In this document: positions 10,451 to 22,330 of the stretch, piece after piece
Layout: each line of letters begins with the position of its first letter
Numbering within the stretch: the first letter of the stretch is position 1
Origin: Acanthochromis polyacanthus
Taxonomy: Eukaryota; Chordata; Actinopteri; Pomacentridae
Direction: 5' to 3'
Assembly: GCF_021347895.1 (NCBI RefSeq)
Contig: NC_067113.1
Coordinates: 37,278,694-37,342,693, forward strand
DNA: 64,000 nucleotides
Notes under the pieces: model-generated
Databases searched by the model: none
Told to the model about the DNA's origin: nothing
The model's input: only the letters and a program-made list of their open reading frames with translations
Translations under genes and position numbers: made by a program

Positions 10451-11145
10451 TCTGCAGCAGGAAATCCCCCGCTGCAGTAAAACCTGCACTTAGAGAAAAT
10501 CCCCATTCCTCTTCCTAATGAGAAGGTTCCTCTGCAGCACCGGACACGTTTCCTCTGAATCGGGAGTCTCTAAAGGTTCTCTATGCTGCTGTGGTTCTGT
10601 GAAAGGTTCTCATGAGAACTTTCTTCTGTTTCAGGGGTTCACGGTGAAATGTTGGAGCTTTGCAGCTTAATTTAAAGAAACGAAGAATCATTTCTAGTTT
10701 TCAGTCTGACTAGAAACAGGAGCATGTCTATCTGCTGCTCTGTTCCATGTGACATTCTAAACCCAGCAGCCACATCTGATGTTCTCTGCAGATTATTTCA
10801 GTTGGACTGCTGCTTTCTAAAACACCTCGGTGGTCCGGTTTGATAAAAACCCATCAGTAGTTCACCCTAACCCCATCAGCAGACCTCTGATCTGTCAGAA
10901 TGTCTGCAGTCTCCAGCAGACGGCATTGAGCAGCTCTGGAGATCAAGAAGGTCAGAGGAGGTGGAACTTCTCAGAGATCATTCAGTGAAACCAGCTGAGT
11001 CTCTGAACTTCCTCCTCATGAAAATATGAAGTTTGGTGCACCTGTCCTGCATTTAACAGGAAGTTAAACTTTGTAAAACCAGGCTGAAGGTTGAAGGACT
11101 GTCAGGTTAACCGAGTGGAGCTCCAGAGAACCCACATTCTGGATG
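10451..11145. other. dusp16: dusp16 intron, unannotated
   Basis: Intronic sequence between the hAT cluster and the larger hAT element. No supportable feature is seen. Confidence 0.5.
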
Positions 11146-11462
11146 ATGTACAGCAGGGGTTCCCAAACATTTTTGGCTCAGGGCACCCCGAGAAATGTTA
11201 TTTTAATCTGAGGCACCCCTAAATTATTTCTATAGTTTGCACTCTGAGCACCTTCTGTTTGAGGCATATGTCACTATTACCGTAATTAACGTTATTAAAG
11301 CTTTTGTTGAAAAAAAGGATGACAACATCTAAATGAATGTGTTTTATTGGGAAGTAGTATAATCAGTAAAATAAGTAACAAGTAACAGTTAAAGTAATAT
11401 CCAAAAATGTTGGTCACCAAATGTGACAAATTTAAAGTGCAACTTACATTCAACCGATTTTT

Positions 11463-11497
<35 letters not shown>

Positions 11498-11694
11498 TTC
11501 ACAGTGAAAAACATTTTGAGTGCAAACTTCAACATGTCAAACGTCAAATGTAACAATTTCATAGAAGGTCATATTCTTATCATACACTCATTTAACTAAT
11601 ACTTATTTCTTCTTTAATCAAATTAAACATTTCAAGTGTTACAAGGCACTTCAATTGTGTCTGGTTTCCACACAGCCAGCTTGACAATTTAGTG

Positions 11695-12911
11695 CAGCGT
11701 TTCCCCTCCAATATGACCGACGAGGCGGGCCGCTTCGCTGCTATAGGTCACCGCCTCATTACAATTTTGCCGACATTGCCGCCTCACTGGTCGGCACCAA
11801 AAAAAAAAAAGTAATGCTAAATATTAGAAAGCATTGACACATAAGTCCGGTATATTCGCCGCTGAAATCAACAGAATTTCAGCCTTTTCTCGCCGTGGCT
11901 GAAGACAGCAGACACATCCCTGTTGGTCGGTAACACTCAGTTCTCTATGACATCCCGCGAGTTCGTGTTTCAAATGTCGGTCGTTCCGATTGATGAACAA
12001 CGAGCATGGCGGACAAGAAGCGGCAGCGCTCCATGGTTTCGTTTTTCGGGGCTAAAAGCAGGTGTGTATCACAGACATATGTCAAATTAAGTATCAAAAC
12101 TATCGCATGTCATCAAAATAAAGTGAGCAACGCAGTGTAGGCATCGATCTCGCTTCCTTTACTGAGTTACTGTTCTGTTGTCTGTGGCGATACGAACTGA
12201 CAGCGACTGCAAAAATGGCTCCAGTTAAAACATTTAGGTACAAAACCCGTTCTACCCAACGAGACAAATGATTTCAACGGAATATAAAGTTCCTAGTTTC
12301 TTTTGATAAAATGATTTATAGAGTGCCTGAAATTACATCATTCAATGGCAAAACAGATTGTGTGTTCAAATTCTAGTTCTGTGTTCAAAAAGGGAACAGT
12401 TTTGAAAACAGAACTAACTCCTTCAGAAAACCAGCTGTTAACCCAGAGTTGAAGTTTTCTTTCACATTTTTAAGTAAAATGAAGGTCATGACCTTTTTAT
12501 TATAAATAAAAATGAATTTGGTGCCTAACATGTAGTTGTTTTTAGAAAAAAGTAAAAGTCACCACTTGATTCCAGATTCAAGTCCTTTGTCGTCTTTTTC
12601 AGATTTGTAATAAGAACTGATGTGGCATTTAGGAATGGAGTGGAAATCTGACCAGAATATAACAGACTGGACTAGTTGACATGTTTTGATCACAAGAACA
12701 AGTGGGTTTATATTTGTCATATTTTCTCCTTATCACTGATTTTTAGAAAAGAAACATGAAAATTTTATTTAATTTAGTTTTTGGAAATGGCTACAAATAC
12801 AACAAAATGTGCTCCAAATTGTGCCAGAATGCCCCATTTTGCATCTTGATTTTCAATATTTTTGCCTACACCCCACCACCTCACAGCCATTCCAACCCAG
12901 GGGAAACACTG
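11695..12911 (+). mobile_element. Nested hAT-like non-autonomous element
   Basis: The left end CAGCGTTTCCCC and the right end (inverse CAGTGTTTCCCC) match at 11 of 12 positions. It interrupts the C-terminal coding part of the outer transposase. An 8-bp target duplication is not evident, so the exact limits need checking. It holds one plausible 5' exon of a different transposase. Confidence 0.6.
12006..12061 (+). pseudogene. Putative first coding exon of a hAT transposase
   Basis: An ATG opens MADKKRQRSMVSFFGAKS and is followed at once by a GTGTGT donor. The basic start with a SFF motif resembles N-termini of vertebrate hAT transposases (my recollection of the family). No continuation is visible within the element, suggesting an internal-deletion derivative that kept its promoter and first exon. 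Confidence 0.45.
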
Positions 12912-14523
12912 TAATGAGACACATGTGCCTGTCTTTGACTATGGCAGTCTCTGACAGAGAGGGGTACTCCTGCCCCACACTGACCCAAAAACGGTCCAAA
13001 GTCAGTTCATTGTGTTGCAACCTCAGTGTCCGGTCCATTTGAAGCTCTGCAAGCTCATCCTGACCCTTTGCATTCAAGCATGCTGATGCTGTCTCTGCAG
13101 CCCGAGAGTGGAATGGATCTCTGATCCAGTCCTATTGCTCATTCAAATGAGGGAAATAGGTTTCAAACCTTTCCTCCAGTGTAGCTAAATGTGCAGAAAC
13201 AGATTTTTAAAACCCTGCTGTCTTGGCTGTAGTGCTCTTAGCTGTTAAGGGAAACATGTCAATGTTTTTTTGTGTCACTTTTTGTTTCCACTGACTGAGT
13301 TTTGATCTAAAACCATTTATTTTGTCTGTTGCTGTCAGGATATTTTCTTTCCTTCCCTGCATTCTAGTATTTAGCACATTCATGTGGCCAAAAATCTCAG
13401 CTAAGTAAGCTAGTTTAAGCCACCAGGTGGCGTCACTAATCTGTTCCTTATAAGGAATGTCATGCTCACCGGAGAATTTTACCAGCTCCTCCTTGAGTTC
13501 ATAAACACGTTCCAAGGTTTTGCCCCTTGACAGCCATCTCACCTCCGTATGTAATAAGAGGCCCTGGTGCTCTGATCCCATTTCATTGCAGAGAATGGAG
13601 AACAATCGTGTCTTGAGTGGCCGGGACTTGATGTAATTCACAATTTTTACAGCTTTGTTCAAAACATCAGTGAGATCTGGAGGCATAGTTTTTGCCATGA
13701 GAGCCTCTCTGTGCAGCATGCAGTGGGTTGTGACTATGGTGGGATTTTTTTCTTTGGCTCTTGTAAGAAATCCTTTAACCCGGCCAGTCATGGACGCAGC
13801 GCCGTCGGTACAGATGCCGACACACATATCCTAGTTGAGGTCATGCTCCCTGAAGTACTTGTCTGTGACTTTAAATATTTCATCACCTGTAGCTTGGCTC
13901 TCCAAATCCTTGCAAAACAAGAAGTTCTCTTTGATCTCAGCTTCATCCACGTATCACACATTCGCAATGACAATGACAATGGCCGCTTATGTCTGTTGAA
14001 TCATCAATTTGGAGCGCGAAGTTCCCCCTCAGCCGCAGTTTTTCGCAGGGGATAGATTCCACGTCATCTGAGATGTCATCAATACGCCGTTTGATAGTGT
14101 TGTCCGAGAGTGGGATTTTCTCTATTTCCTTGACAGCATCCGGTCCAAACATTTTTTCAACCATTATCTTTCATGCTGGTAGTATTAGTGATTCTGCAAT
14201 GGTGTGTGGTTTTTTGGACTTGGCAACCAGCTCAGCCACAAGAAAACTAGCTTCTTGTGCTTTTTCGGACACACGCACAGATGATCGCATCCGTTCAGTC
14301 TGTCTTTCATTCTGAGGTTTTAGTCTTTGAAAATGTTCAGTACCGGCTCGGGGCACGCAGCATCTCCCCTCCAGCTAAATCCATACTTGAGGTAGCTGTC
14401 GCTATAAGTTCTTATTTTTTGCCGTTTTGCCGGTCTTGTCTCGTCTGCCACAGCCTCTGGGGTCTCTGTCCCTTTCGGATTGGGGGTCGTATCTTACAAG
14501 AAACGTATCCATTTTCAGCGCTC
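12912..14523 (-). pseudogene. hAT transposase pseudogene (ZBED5/SCAND3-like)
   Basis: Read from about 14523 downward, the minus strand shows consecutive blocks of a hAT transposase in shifting frames. Block one is an N-terminal segment with SEKAQEASFLVAELVAKSKK. Block two contains LSDNTIKRRIDDISDDVE and FALQIDDSTDISG, the first catalytic Asp region. Block three is a 206-residue stretch with CVGICTDGAASMTGRVKGFL, THCMLHREAL and the typical LHTEVRWLSRGKTLERVYEL. Block four is RFWVSVGQEYPSLSETAI near 12950-13000, the start of the C-terminal dimerisation region. Stops and frameshifts separate the blocks, and the extreme C-terminus is cut by the nested element. It resembles host genes domesticated from this family (ZBED5, FAM200, SCAND3), but its position inside a TIR-bounded element and its breaks make it a dead transposon. 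Confidence 0.85.
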
Positions 14524-15004
14524 ATTTTGCGGTCAATGGTTTAACGCTACAGTCAGATAGTTTGTGATTGGTTGTAACCAGAATGAACCGCAGGGAGGGG
14601 AGCACTCGTTTCACTCCACCTGCTGGCCCGCGGTGCTGCGCTAAATTGATGCGTTTGTGTAGCGGCTGACGGTGTAGTTACACGGTCGGCTCAGGGTCCA
14701 GCGCCTATACAATGAATAGAAGCCTTGCAGCTCTGATCAGCATGCCGGAGTGGCGGCACAGCCGGACTGTGTAGAACCACATACATTGATTATAATGGTT
14801 GCGGGCGAGAGGGGGAAAATTTCATGGCACCCCTGGAACCCCACCGCGGCACCCACTTTGAAAATCCCTGTTGTAGAGGATCAATAAGGACCTCATTTTG
14901 AGCTGCAGAGAACAAACAGCTCAACCAGCAGACAGAAACCAGACCTGACCAGTTCAACGTCTACACAGAAGGAGAACTATTCCAGACTTGATATGGATTG
15001 GATA

Positions 15005-16484
15005 ATGTGTTAGGAATGAAAAGATGCCACATTGTTTGATGGGAATGAAAATTATCAACCCCCCAGGAGGGCTAAATTCAAGATACCCCAAAATCAAAGT
15101 GAAAAACTGATGTGGCAGGCTGGTCCATCTTTCTGAAATTCCTTGGCAGCAACTCAAAATGGTATTCAGTAGTTTGTATGGCCTCCATGTGCTTGTATTC
15201 ATGACTGACGATGTCAGGACAAGCTCTGAATGAGACGATGGATGGTGTCCTGGGGTATCTCCTCCCAGAACTGGACCAGGGCATCACTGAGCTCCTGGAC
15301 AGTCTGAGGAGCAACCTGATGGTGTCTGATGGAACAAAACATAATGTTCTAAAGGTGTTCTATTGGATTCAGGTCAGGTGAGCGTGGGGGCCAGCTAATG
15401 GTATCAGTTCCTTCATCCTCCAGGAACTGCATGAGTTCTCTTACCACATAAGACTGGGCATTGTTGTGAACCAGAAGGAATCCAGGACCACTGCACCAAT
15501 GTAGGGTCTGACAATGGGTCAAAGGATTTCATCCTGATACCTAAAGGCAGTCAGAATGCCATTGTCCAGCCTGTAGAGGTCTGTGTCCCTCCATGGATAT
15601 GCCTCCCCACACCATCACTGACCCACCACCAAACCGGTCATGCTGAACAATGTTACAGGCAGCATAACGTTCTCCACGGCTTCTCCAGACCCTTTCATGT
15701 CTGTCACATGTGCTCAGGGTGAACCTGCTCTCATCTGTGAAAAGCACAGGGCTCCAGTGGTGGACCTGCAGATTCCTGTGTTCTATGGCAAATACCAGCC
15801 GAGCTCCACGGTGCCGGTCAGCGAGCACAGCGGGCACTAGTGGACGCTGGGCCCTCAGACCACTCTCATTGCATCTCTTTCTGATTGTTTGATCAGAGAC
15901 ATTCACACCAGTGGTCTGCTGGAGCTCATTTTGTAGAGCTATTGCAGTGCTCATCCTGGTCCTCCTTGCACAAAGGAGCAGATACCTGTCCTGCTGATGG
16001 GTTGAGGACCTTCTACAGTCCTGTCCAGCTCTCCCAGACTAACTGCCTGTCTCCTGGAATCTCCTCCATGTGCTTGAGAATGTGCTGGGAGACACAACAA
16101 ACCTTCTGGCAATGGCACGCATTGATGTTTCATCCTGGAGGAGTTGGACTGTCTGTGGAACCTCTGTAGGGTCCAGGTATCGCCTCATGCTACCAGAAGT
16201 GACTCTGACCCTAGCCAAATGCAAAACTAGTGAAAAACAGTCAGAAAACATTAGGAAGGAAAAAACATCAGTGGCTTTCACCTGTAAACTCATTCCTGTT
16301 TTGGGGGGTGTCTCATTGTTACCCCTCTAGTGCATCTGTTGTTAATTTTATGAACACCAAAGCAGCTGAAACTAACTAAAAAGCTCCTCAGTTACTTATT
16401 GACCAGATCAGTATCCCACATGTTTCACTGATTTGATGCTATACTTAGATTAAAAAGTGTTCCTTTAATTTTTTAAGCAGTGTA
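15005..16484 (-). mobile_element. Tc1-like transposon, left end not found
   Basis: The right terminus reads, on the minus strand, TACACTGCTTAAAAAATTAA starting at 16484, a common fish Tc1 end. The body codes a Tc1 transposase on the minus strand, and the non-coding sequence continues left to about 15005. I could not find the matching inverted end there. Confidence 0.85.
15220..16188 (-). pseudogene. Tc1 transposase pseudogene
   Basis: It starts MRRYLDPTEVPQTVQLLQDE at 16188, followed by the paired-type HTH (TSMRAIARRFVVSPSTFS). Next come ATALQNEL-type sequence, SDQTIRKRCNESGLRAQRP, the first catalytic Asp (VLFTDESRFTL) and the second-block neighbourhood FGGGSVMVWGGISMEG. After about 15541 the frame is broken by stops. 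Remnants of the C-terminal region (VQELSD-type and TPGHHPSSHSELVL) are readable down to about 15220. The family protein is about 340 residues, and the span here is consistent with a once full-length gene now inactivated by frameshifts and stops. Confidence 0.85.
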
Positions 16485-16885
16485 TTATCATGAAATATTT
16501 GTGTAAAATCTCTGTAGCATTTCTAAAGGTGTGGCTGCTTTAGAGACACAGAAAAATACTAATGATGTTTTCATTAATTGTTCAGGATGTGTTCAGTATT
16601 GTGGCTGTGATTGGACTGAAATAAACTGAAGACCTCAGAGGGATCAGTTTCAAAGGTCTGCTGTCTTTTAAAAAACATCCAAAAATACCATACGTTTGAT
16701 TTTATTTATCACAAGAAATTGAAAAAACTGAAACAATTGTTGGATTTTAAATGCTGGGACATTGTTACAACAGAAAATTCATCCAACTTTCTTCAACGTC
16801 TCATTTTATAAATGACCAAAAATACATCGTTTGCTCAGAAAAGATTCTGTAAAAACTGATGAACCTCAGAATCTAACCCTGAATC
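16485..16885. other. dusp16: dusp16 intron, unannotated
   Basis: AT-rich intronic sequence with no supportable feature. Confidence 0.5.
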
Positions 16886-17395
16886 GATTAGCCTAGCAGC
16901 TAGTAATTTTAGCTATTATTGACATTAGCAGCTAGTAATTTTAGCTATTATTGACATTAGCAGCTAGTAAATTTAGCTATTATTGACATTAGCATTATTA
17001 ACATTAGCAGCTAGTAATTTTAGCTATTATTAACATTAGCATTATTAACATTAGCAGCTAGTAATTGTAGCTATTATTGACATTAGCAGCTAGTAAATTT
17101 AGCTATTATTGACATTAGCAGCTAATAAATTTAGCTATTATTAAAATTAGCAACTTGTAACTTTAGCTATTATTACTGCTAGCAGCTAGTAACTTTAGCT
17201 ATTATTGATTTTAGCAGCTAGTAACTTTAGCTATTATTAACGTTAGGAACTAGTAACTTTAGCTATTATTACTTCTAGCCGCTAGTAACTTTAGCTATTA
17301 TTGATGTTAGCAACTAGTAACTTCAGCTATTATTACTGCTAGCAGCTAGTAACTTTACCTATTGCTAACGTCAGCAGCTCGTAACAATCGTCTCC
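16886..17395. repeat. TAGC-rich ~33-bp degenerate minisatellite, block 1
   Basis: Repeats of the form AGCAGCTAGTAATTTTAGCT followed by ATTATTGACATT. About 15 copies diverge toward the right. The same repeat continues beyond 17922. Confidence 0.9.
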
Positions 17396-17921
17396 GTCAG
17401 ACGTTTAATGTCCTGGTTCTTTCACTGTTCAGTTCTCAGCTCTCATCTGACTAAGACCAATGGTCTTAGCTGAGCTGTGAAATTAGCCAATCAGAGGACT
17501 TTGACCTGACGATGACATTACACACAGACAGGTTGGACTGCTGCAGGTGAGCTCACCTGAGCCAAACCCAAGATGGTCTCACAGGCATGAATAATTTCTC
17601 ACAGAAAGATTACATGACAGTAACCTGAATTTATTTAGATTTTTTTGAAACATCTGAAGGTGACTTTTACTGGAACCTGGGAGACATTCTGAGATTTCAT
17701 GTGAAATTTTCATCTATTTGAGAGGAAACATAAGTTTAAAGTAAGATTTAAGGAAAAAAGGAGAAGAAGAAAAGATTAAAGAGAAGAAAAAAGGAAAGTA
17801 AAGACAAAAATCTTCACTGTCAGACAATAAAAAGTTATGGCAACCGTTTATAATGAGTTTTTAACTGAACAGCAGGAGTTTAGAGCAACTTTAATTGAAT
17901 CTGGTCCGCATTTCAGATGCC
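17396..17921. other. dusp16: Intronic spacer within the TAGC array
   Basis: Non-repeat intronic sequence. It includes a small palindrome CTAAGACCAATGGTCTTAG at about 17451-17469 and a purine-rich stretch at 17750-17800. No gene is seen. Confidence 0.5.
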
Positions 17922-18096
17922 ACGTTAGCTATTGATGTTAACAGCTAGCAACTTCAGCTATTAATAATGTTAGCAGCTAATAATTTTAGCGATTAATAAT
18001 GTTAGCAGTTAGCAACTTTAGCTATTAATAATGTTAGTAGCTAGTAATTTTAGCTAGTAATAATCTTGGCAGCTACAAATTTTAGCTATTAAGAAC

Positions 18097-18667
18097 TAGG
18101 GATGGGAATTTTGACTAATTTCCAAACCGACTAGTCGCTAATTTTATTGGCGACTAGTCGGTTTGGAAAACTTGCAATTTAACCCTTTAAGCGACAAAGT
18201 CACAATATTGCAACAAGCAACACTGCTGAACATAACAAGCCACAGCTTCAAATATACTGCCTCGTGTGCCTCATGTACTGTACACCAGGAGATGGTGGAC
18301 ATCTGGAACTTCAATCTGAGCATCAGTTGTGGGCGTGTTTTCATTCAAAGTTTTGGAGTTTACAGAGTTTGAAAACCGAGGAGACGAGACTCGCCGTCGG
18401 AGCGTATCAGAGCGCAAGACGGCACATTTTAGAGTGAGAAAACTCACCGTACCGAGAGGTCTGCTCAACGCTGACAAAGTACTTTGTCAAGTAATGGCTT
18501 ACTCATATTCTGAAGAGGAATATTCACCCTCTGATGAAGATGTTCACAGAAAGTGCCGCTGCGTCTGTGCGTAACGGCACTAGCATTTAACTGACTAGGA
18601 AAATACTACACGTTTAATAAATGAGTAGGTGGTTAAACAATTAAACGACTAGTCCCGCACATCCCTA
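18097..18667. mobile_element. hAT MITE with perfect 8-bp target duplication
   Basis: Ends TAGGGATGGG and (inverted) TAGGGATGTG. TTAAGAAC is duplicated exactly at 18089-18096 and 18668-18675, splitting one repeat unit. It contains a 19-bp perfect hairpin (18119-18169) and repeated CGACTAGTC motifs. A short frame inside (18329-18574) resembles no protein I recognise. Confidence 0.93.
18119..18169. repeat. Perfect 19-bp inverted repeat in the MITE
   Basis: Arm TTTCCAAACCGACTAGTCG at 18119-18137 is the exact complement of 18151-18169, with a 13-nt loop. Confidence 0.95.
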
Positions 18668-19169
18668 TTAAGAACATTAGCAGATAGTATCCTTAGCTAT
18701 TAATAATGAAAGTAGCTAGTAACTTTAGCTATTATTGAGATCAGCAGCTAGAAACTTCAGGTATAATTGACATTAGCAGCTAATAACTTTAGCTATTACG
18801 GATATCAGCACCTAAAAACAATAGCTATTAATAACATTAGCAGCTAGTAACTTTAGCTATTATTGACATTAGCAGCTAGTACATTTAGCAGTCTGTAACT
18901 TTAGCTATTATTAACATTGGTAGCTAGTAACTTTAGCTATTATTAACAATAGCAGCAAGCAATTTTAGCCATTAATAACATTAGCAGACTAACTTTAGGT
19001 ATTGTTAATGCTAGCAACTAGTAACTTTACCAGTCTGTAATTTTATCTATTATTAATGTTAGCAGTAAGTAAATGTAGCATTCTGTAATTTTAGCTATTA
19101 TTGAGAATAGCAGCTAATAATTTTAGCTACTAATAATGTCATCAGCTAATAAGTTTTGCTATTATTAAG

Positions 19170-20712
19170 ACTCAGGGAAGAAACTGAGATCTTCAAGATG
19201 CAGGACAAACAGTGTGAAGAACAGTTTCTATCCTTGGTCCGTCAGACTCCTGAACTCCAAACACTTGTCTGCCTGAAGGCACAATATCACTTTTTGCTGC
19301 TTTTGTCCATTTTCACAATATATTATCATATTGTACTGGTTCCTATTCCATTTCATCATCCTCACATTTTGCACATATCAGTGTGGGACCTTCACGCTCG
19401 TCCGTAGCGACCTGAAACTCGGCCGGACGACTCGTCATTACGATATCTACATTCTTGCTTGTCCGCCCGGATGACCGCCGCTCAGAAAGACATATTAAAT
19501 GATTTATTACCAATTTAAAACAACGAATAACTTCTCGGTTCTCAACCTGCAGGAGGCCGCCATCTTGTGTCATTGCGCATCGCTTTCGCGCAGGTTTCAG
19601 TTTCCGGTTGGGGTTCGTGTGGATGTTGAGCGATGTCGATTCCGACTCTAACCATTTATTTATATTTATTGCTTCGGTTCCCAACTTTCCTTAGGGGTCT
19701 CGCTTCGATCATTGAATGACAGTACAGAGGGGGCTATAATGGATAATGAAGAGTTTCATTTCTGATTTTTCTTATTATTCAATGATTGGAGGTTCGATTC
19801 CCACATCTCCACACAGGTCTCAGTTTGGATCACACAGGTTATTAGGGCAGACGCTTGGGTTTTGTTATCAAGGAATATTCTCAGGGATGATGTGGTCTTA
19901 GGACTATTTGGTGATGATGATGACAGTGAATTGATATAGTTTGTGATCAAATGATTGTGATGTTTTTTTTTTGTCAAAGTCATATTTGTTCTTGCTGGTC
20001 AGAGAGACTATTTCATGATAATATGAAGATATTAGTATTGGATATGAAGATATATAGACTTGGTATGATGATGATGATGATATTATAATATCTCATATTT
20101 GCTTATCAGAGATAAGTTTATTTCAATGTTAGATAGATGATACTAGTAATAATGTACATAGTTGTTATGTTAAAAATTATCTCAGGATGATGATCTCAGG
20201 ATGATGATCTCAGTGCTACTGGAGGACTTGATGCTACATTTAAATTTTCAATGTTATTTCTGTAGAGTTGCCATATTAAAAGTGATCATAACGATCTCAG
20301 GATGATGATCTAAGTCTTACTGGAGTGTAGTATTAAAGTTACACGATATAATTAAAGATTTTTTAAAAAGTGACTTTTTAATCAATTTTATTTTTTGCTT
20401 CAACTAAAAAAAAACGCCGCAAATTACGGACGACCAGAAATTTGTACGGACTACCAAAAATTTGGATTTGGCAGGAGTAGGTCGTCCGTAATTTGCTGTA
20501 CGGACGACCAAGGATTTTGACGAAGGTCCCACACTGCATATCTGGCCTCCTTTGCACATGGCGGTTTTTCAATATTGTTTTGTTACATATGCATATTCAA
20601 TTTTATTTATTTTATTACTTACTGCCTGTTGTCGTGCACCGTCCAGTGGTAGCTACCTATATTTTCGTCATGCCATGTCTGATGACAATAAACCTATTCT
20701 ATTCTATTAGAA
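19170..20712 (+). mobile_element. LINE 3'-end fragment (L2/Rex-like tail), interrupted
   Basis: The outer parts (19170-19378 and 20537-20712) join into the 3' end of a fish LINE. Readable features are QFLSLVRQTPELQTLVCLKA-like coding traces near 19220 and a tail with ATGACAATAAACCTATTCTA followed by TTCTATT repeats. A TIR element occupies 19379-20536. Confidence 0.6.
19379..20536. mobile_element. TIR element (CAGTGTGGGACCTTC) with 5-bp duplication
   Basis: Perfect 15-bp terminal inverted repeats CAGTGTGGGACCTTC. CATAT is duplicated at 19374-19378 and 20537-20541. The end sequence and a 5-bp duplication suggest a hAT5-like non-autonomous element. No transposase is visible. The interior repeats GGACGAC motifs near both ends. 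Confidence 0.85.
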
Positions 20713-21815
20713 TATACTAGCAGTGAGAAACTTTAGCTATTAGCTACATTAGCTGCTAGTAATTTTAGCTATTATTGACATTAGCAGCTAGTAACTTTAG
20801 CTATTATTAACATTAGCTGCTAGTAACTTAAGCTGTTAACAATTTTAGCAGCTAGTAACTTTATACGACTGTAACTTCATCTATTATTAATGTTAGCAGC
20901 TGTAACTTTAGCTATAATTAACATTAGCAGGTAGTAATTTTATCCGTTAATAACATTAGCAGCTAGTAACTTTAGCAGTCTGTAACTTTAGCTGTTATTA
21001 ACATTAGAAGCTAGTAACTTTAGCAGACTGCAACTTTTACTAATATTATTGTTAGCAGCTAGTAACAGTATGACACTGTAACTTTAGCTACTATTAATGT
21101 TTGCAGATAATAACTTTAGCTGTCTGTAACTTTAGCTATTAATAACATTATCAGCAAATAATTTTAGTTATTATGACGATTAGCAGCTACTACTTTTAGC
21201 TATGAACACTAGCAGTTTGAAACTTTAGCAGTCTCCAACTTTAGCTATTAAAAATGGTAGCAGGTAGTAACTTTTGTAGTTTGTAACTGTATGTATTATT
21301 AATGTTAGCAGCTAGTAACTTTAGCTATAATTAACAGCAGCTAGTAACTTTATCCATTCATAATATTAGCAGCTAGTAACTTTAGCCTTAATAACATTAG
21401 CAGCTAGTAATTTTACCAGTATGTAACTATAGCTATTACTAACATGAGAAGCTAGTAACTTTAGCAGCTAGTAACTTTAGCTACTAATCATGTTATCAGA
21501 TAGTAACTTTAGCAGTCTGTACTTTCAGCTATTTATAACGCCAATAGGTTGTAACGTTAGCAATTAGTAAGGTTAACAGTTTGAAATATTAACTGGTACG
21601 AATGCTAGCAGTTTGTAACGTTAGCAGTTAAAGATATTAACTGGTACTAATGCTAGCAATTTTTAATATTAAAAGTTTGCAACGTTAGCTTTTGATCATG
21701 TTCACCGTTCTTAATTTTAGCATTGTGTAACTATCTGCCAGTAAAGTAACGTTAGCCGCTCGTAAATTAATGTTAGCTATTAGTAACGTTAGCCGTCAGT
21801 AACGTTAGCCGTTCT

Positions 21816-22046
21816 GAAATTTTGTTGCCGTGTTTCGGTTTTAACGGCCGATTGACCGCCGGACAGACTGCGTTTAAACCGCCAGAAACCCGTTATCCCG
21901 CCTCAGTTCCGGCCTCTCTGTCGGTGCTGGTTCGGTCTGAACCCACACACCGACCGAACTTTAACTTTAGGCCCCGTTAACCGAACTTAACAGATGCCGC
22001 CGTCGCCGCTCGTTCTCTCTCCAACTTGAAATGTCGGTGAACTCAC
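21816..22046. other. dusp16: GC-richer intron start of dusp16
   Basis: Sequence immediately 3' of the proposed dusp16 first exon (minus sense), CpG-containing and without coding signal. Confidence 0.45.
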
Positions 22047-22330
22047 CGTCGGAAACTCGACGTCAGAGTCCGGGCGGCAGCGTCAGGGTCCGGGCTGGTC
22101 CCCGGCTGGTTCCACGGCCTGTCCCCAGGCCGTGTGGCTGTCGGTAGTGGGAGAAGGAGGCGGCAGCAGTGGACAATTGGAGCGGAGACACTCGGTCCTG
22201 GAGTCCTGGTGCTCCATCAGAGATGAGGTCACCGCGATAAAAATAACAGCATGTCGTCATCCAGCGGCGCTCACATGAAGCGGCGGCCTTAAAGGGGATG
22301 TGGCTGGGGCACTGAGCCGACACATTATAC
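22047..22330 (-). promoter_or_regulatory. dusp16: Probable dusp16 promoter/non-coding first exon (CpG-rich)
   Basis: A CpG-rich block upstream of dusp16. A consensus donor (CGACG|GTGAGT, minus strand) is at 22047/22046. It lies 13.5 kb before the first coding exon, matching the known gene structure in which DUSP16 has non-coding 5' exons. A short palindrome CACGGCCTG/CAGGCCGTG lies near 22113-22134. An 86-codon minus frame (22063-22323) would be an upstream ORF, not a gene. The 5' boundary is unknown. Confidence 0.5.

Larger units (their letters stand above)
11154..14870 (-). mobile_element. hAT transposon with ZBED5/SCAND3-like transposase remnant
   Basis: The ends are CAGGGGTTCCCAAACATTTT at 11154 and, inverted, CAGGGATTTTCAAAGTGG ending at 14870. 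Flanking octamers ATGTACAG (11146-11153) and TTGTAGAG (14871-14878) agree at 6 of 8 positions, consistent with an old hAT duplication. The minus strand carries the transposase remnant. A second hAT-like element sits inside it at 11695-12911. A TA run is at 11468-11499. Confidence 0.85.
17922..21815. repeat. TAGC-rich degenerate minisatellite, block 2 (interrupted)
   Basis: The same repeat as block 1 occupies 17922-18096, 18668-19165 and 20715-21815. The gaps are a hAT MITE (18097-18667) and a LINE tail (about 19170-20712). Units drift strongly (TTAGCAGCTAGTAACTTTAG variants), indicating an old array with younger insertions. Confidence 0.88.

Noticed and set aside
12006..12061. First exon of a host gene
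   Set aside because: It lies inside a TIR-bounded repeat within a dusp16 intron and has no downstream exon in view. Kept only as a transposon exon.
22063..22323. 86-codon minus frame in the CpG block
   Set aside because: No homology, and it ends before the proposed donor. More likely 5' UTR or upstream ORF of dusp16.
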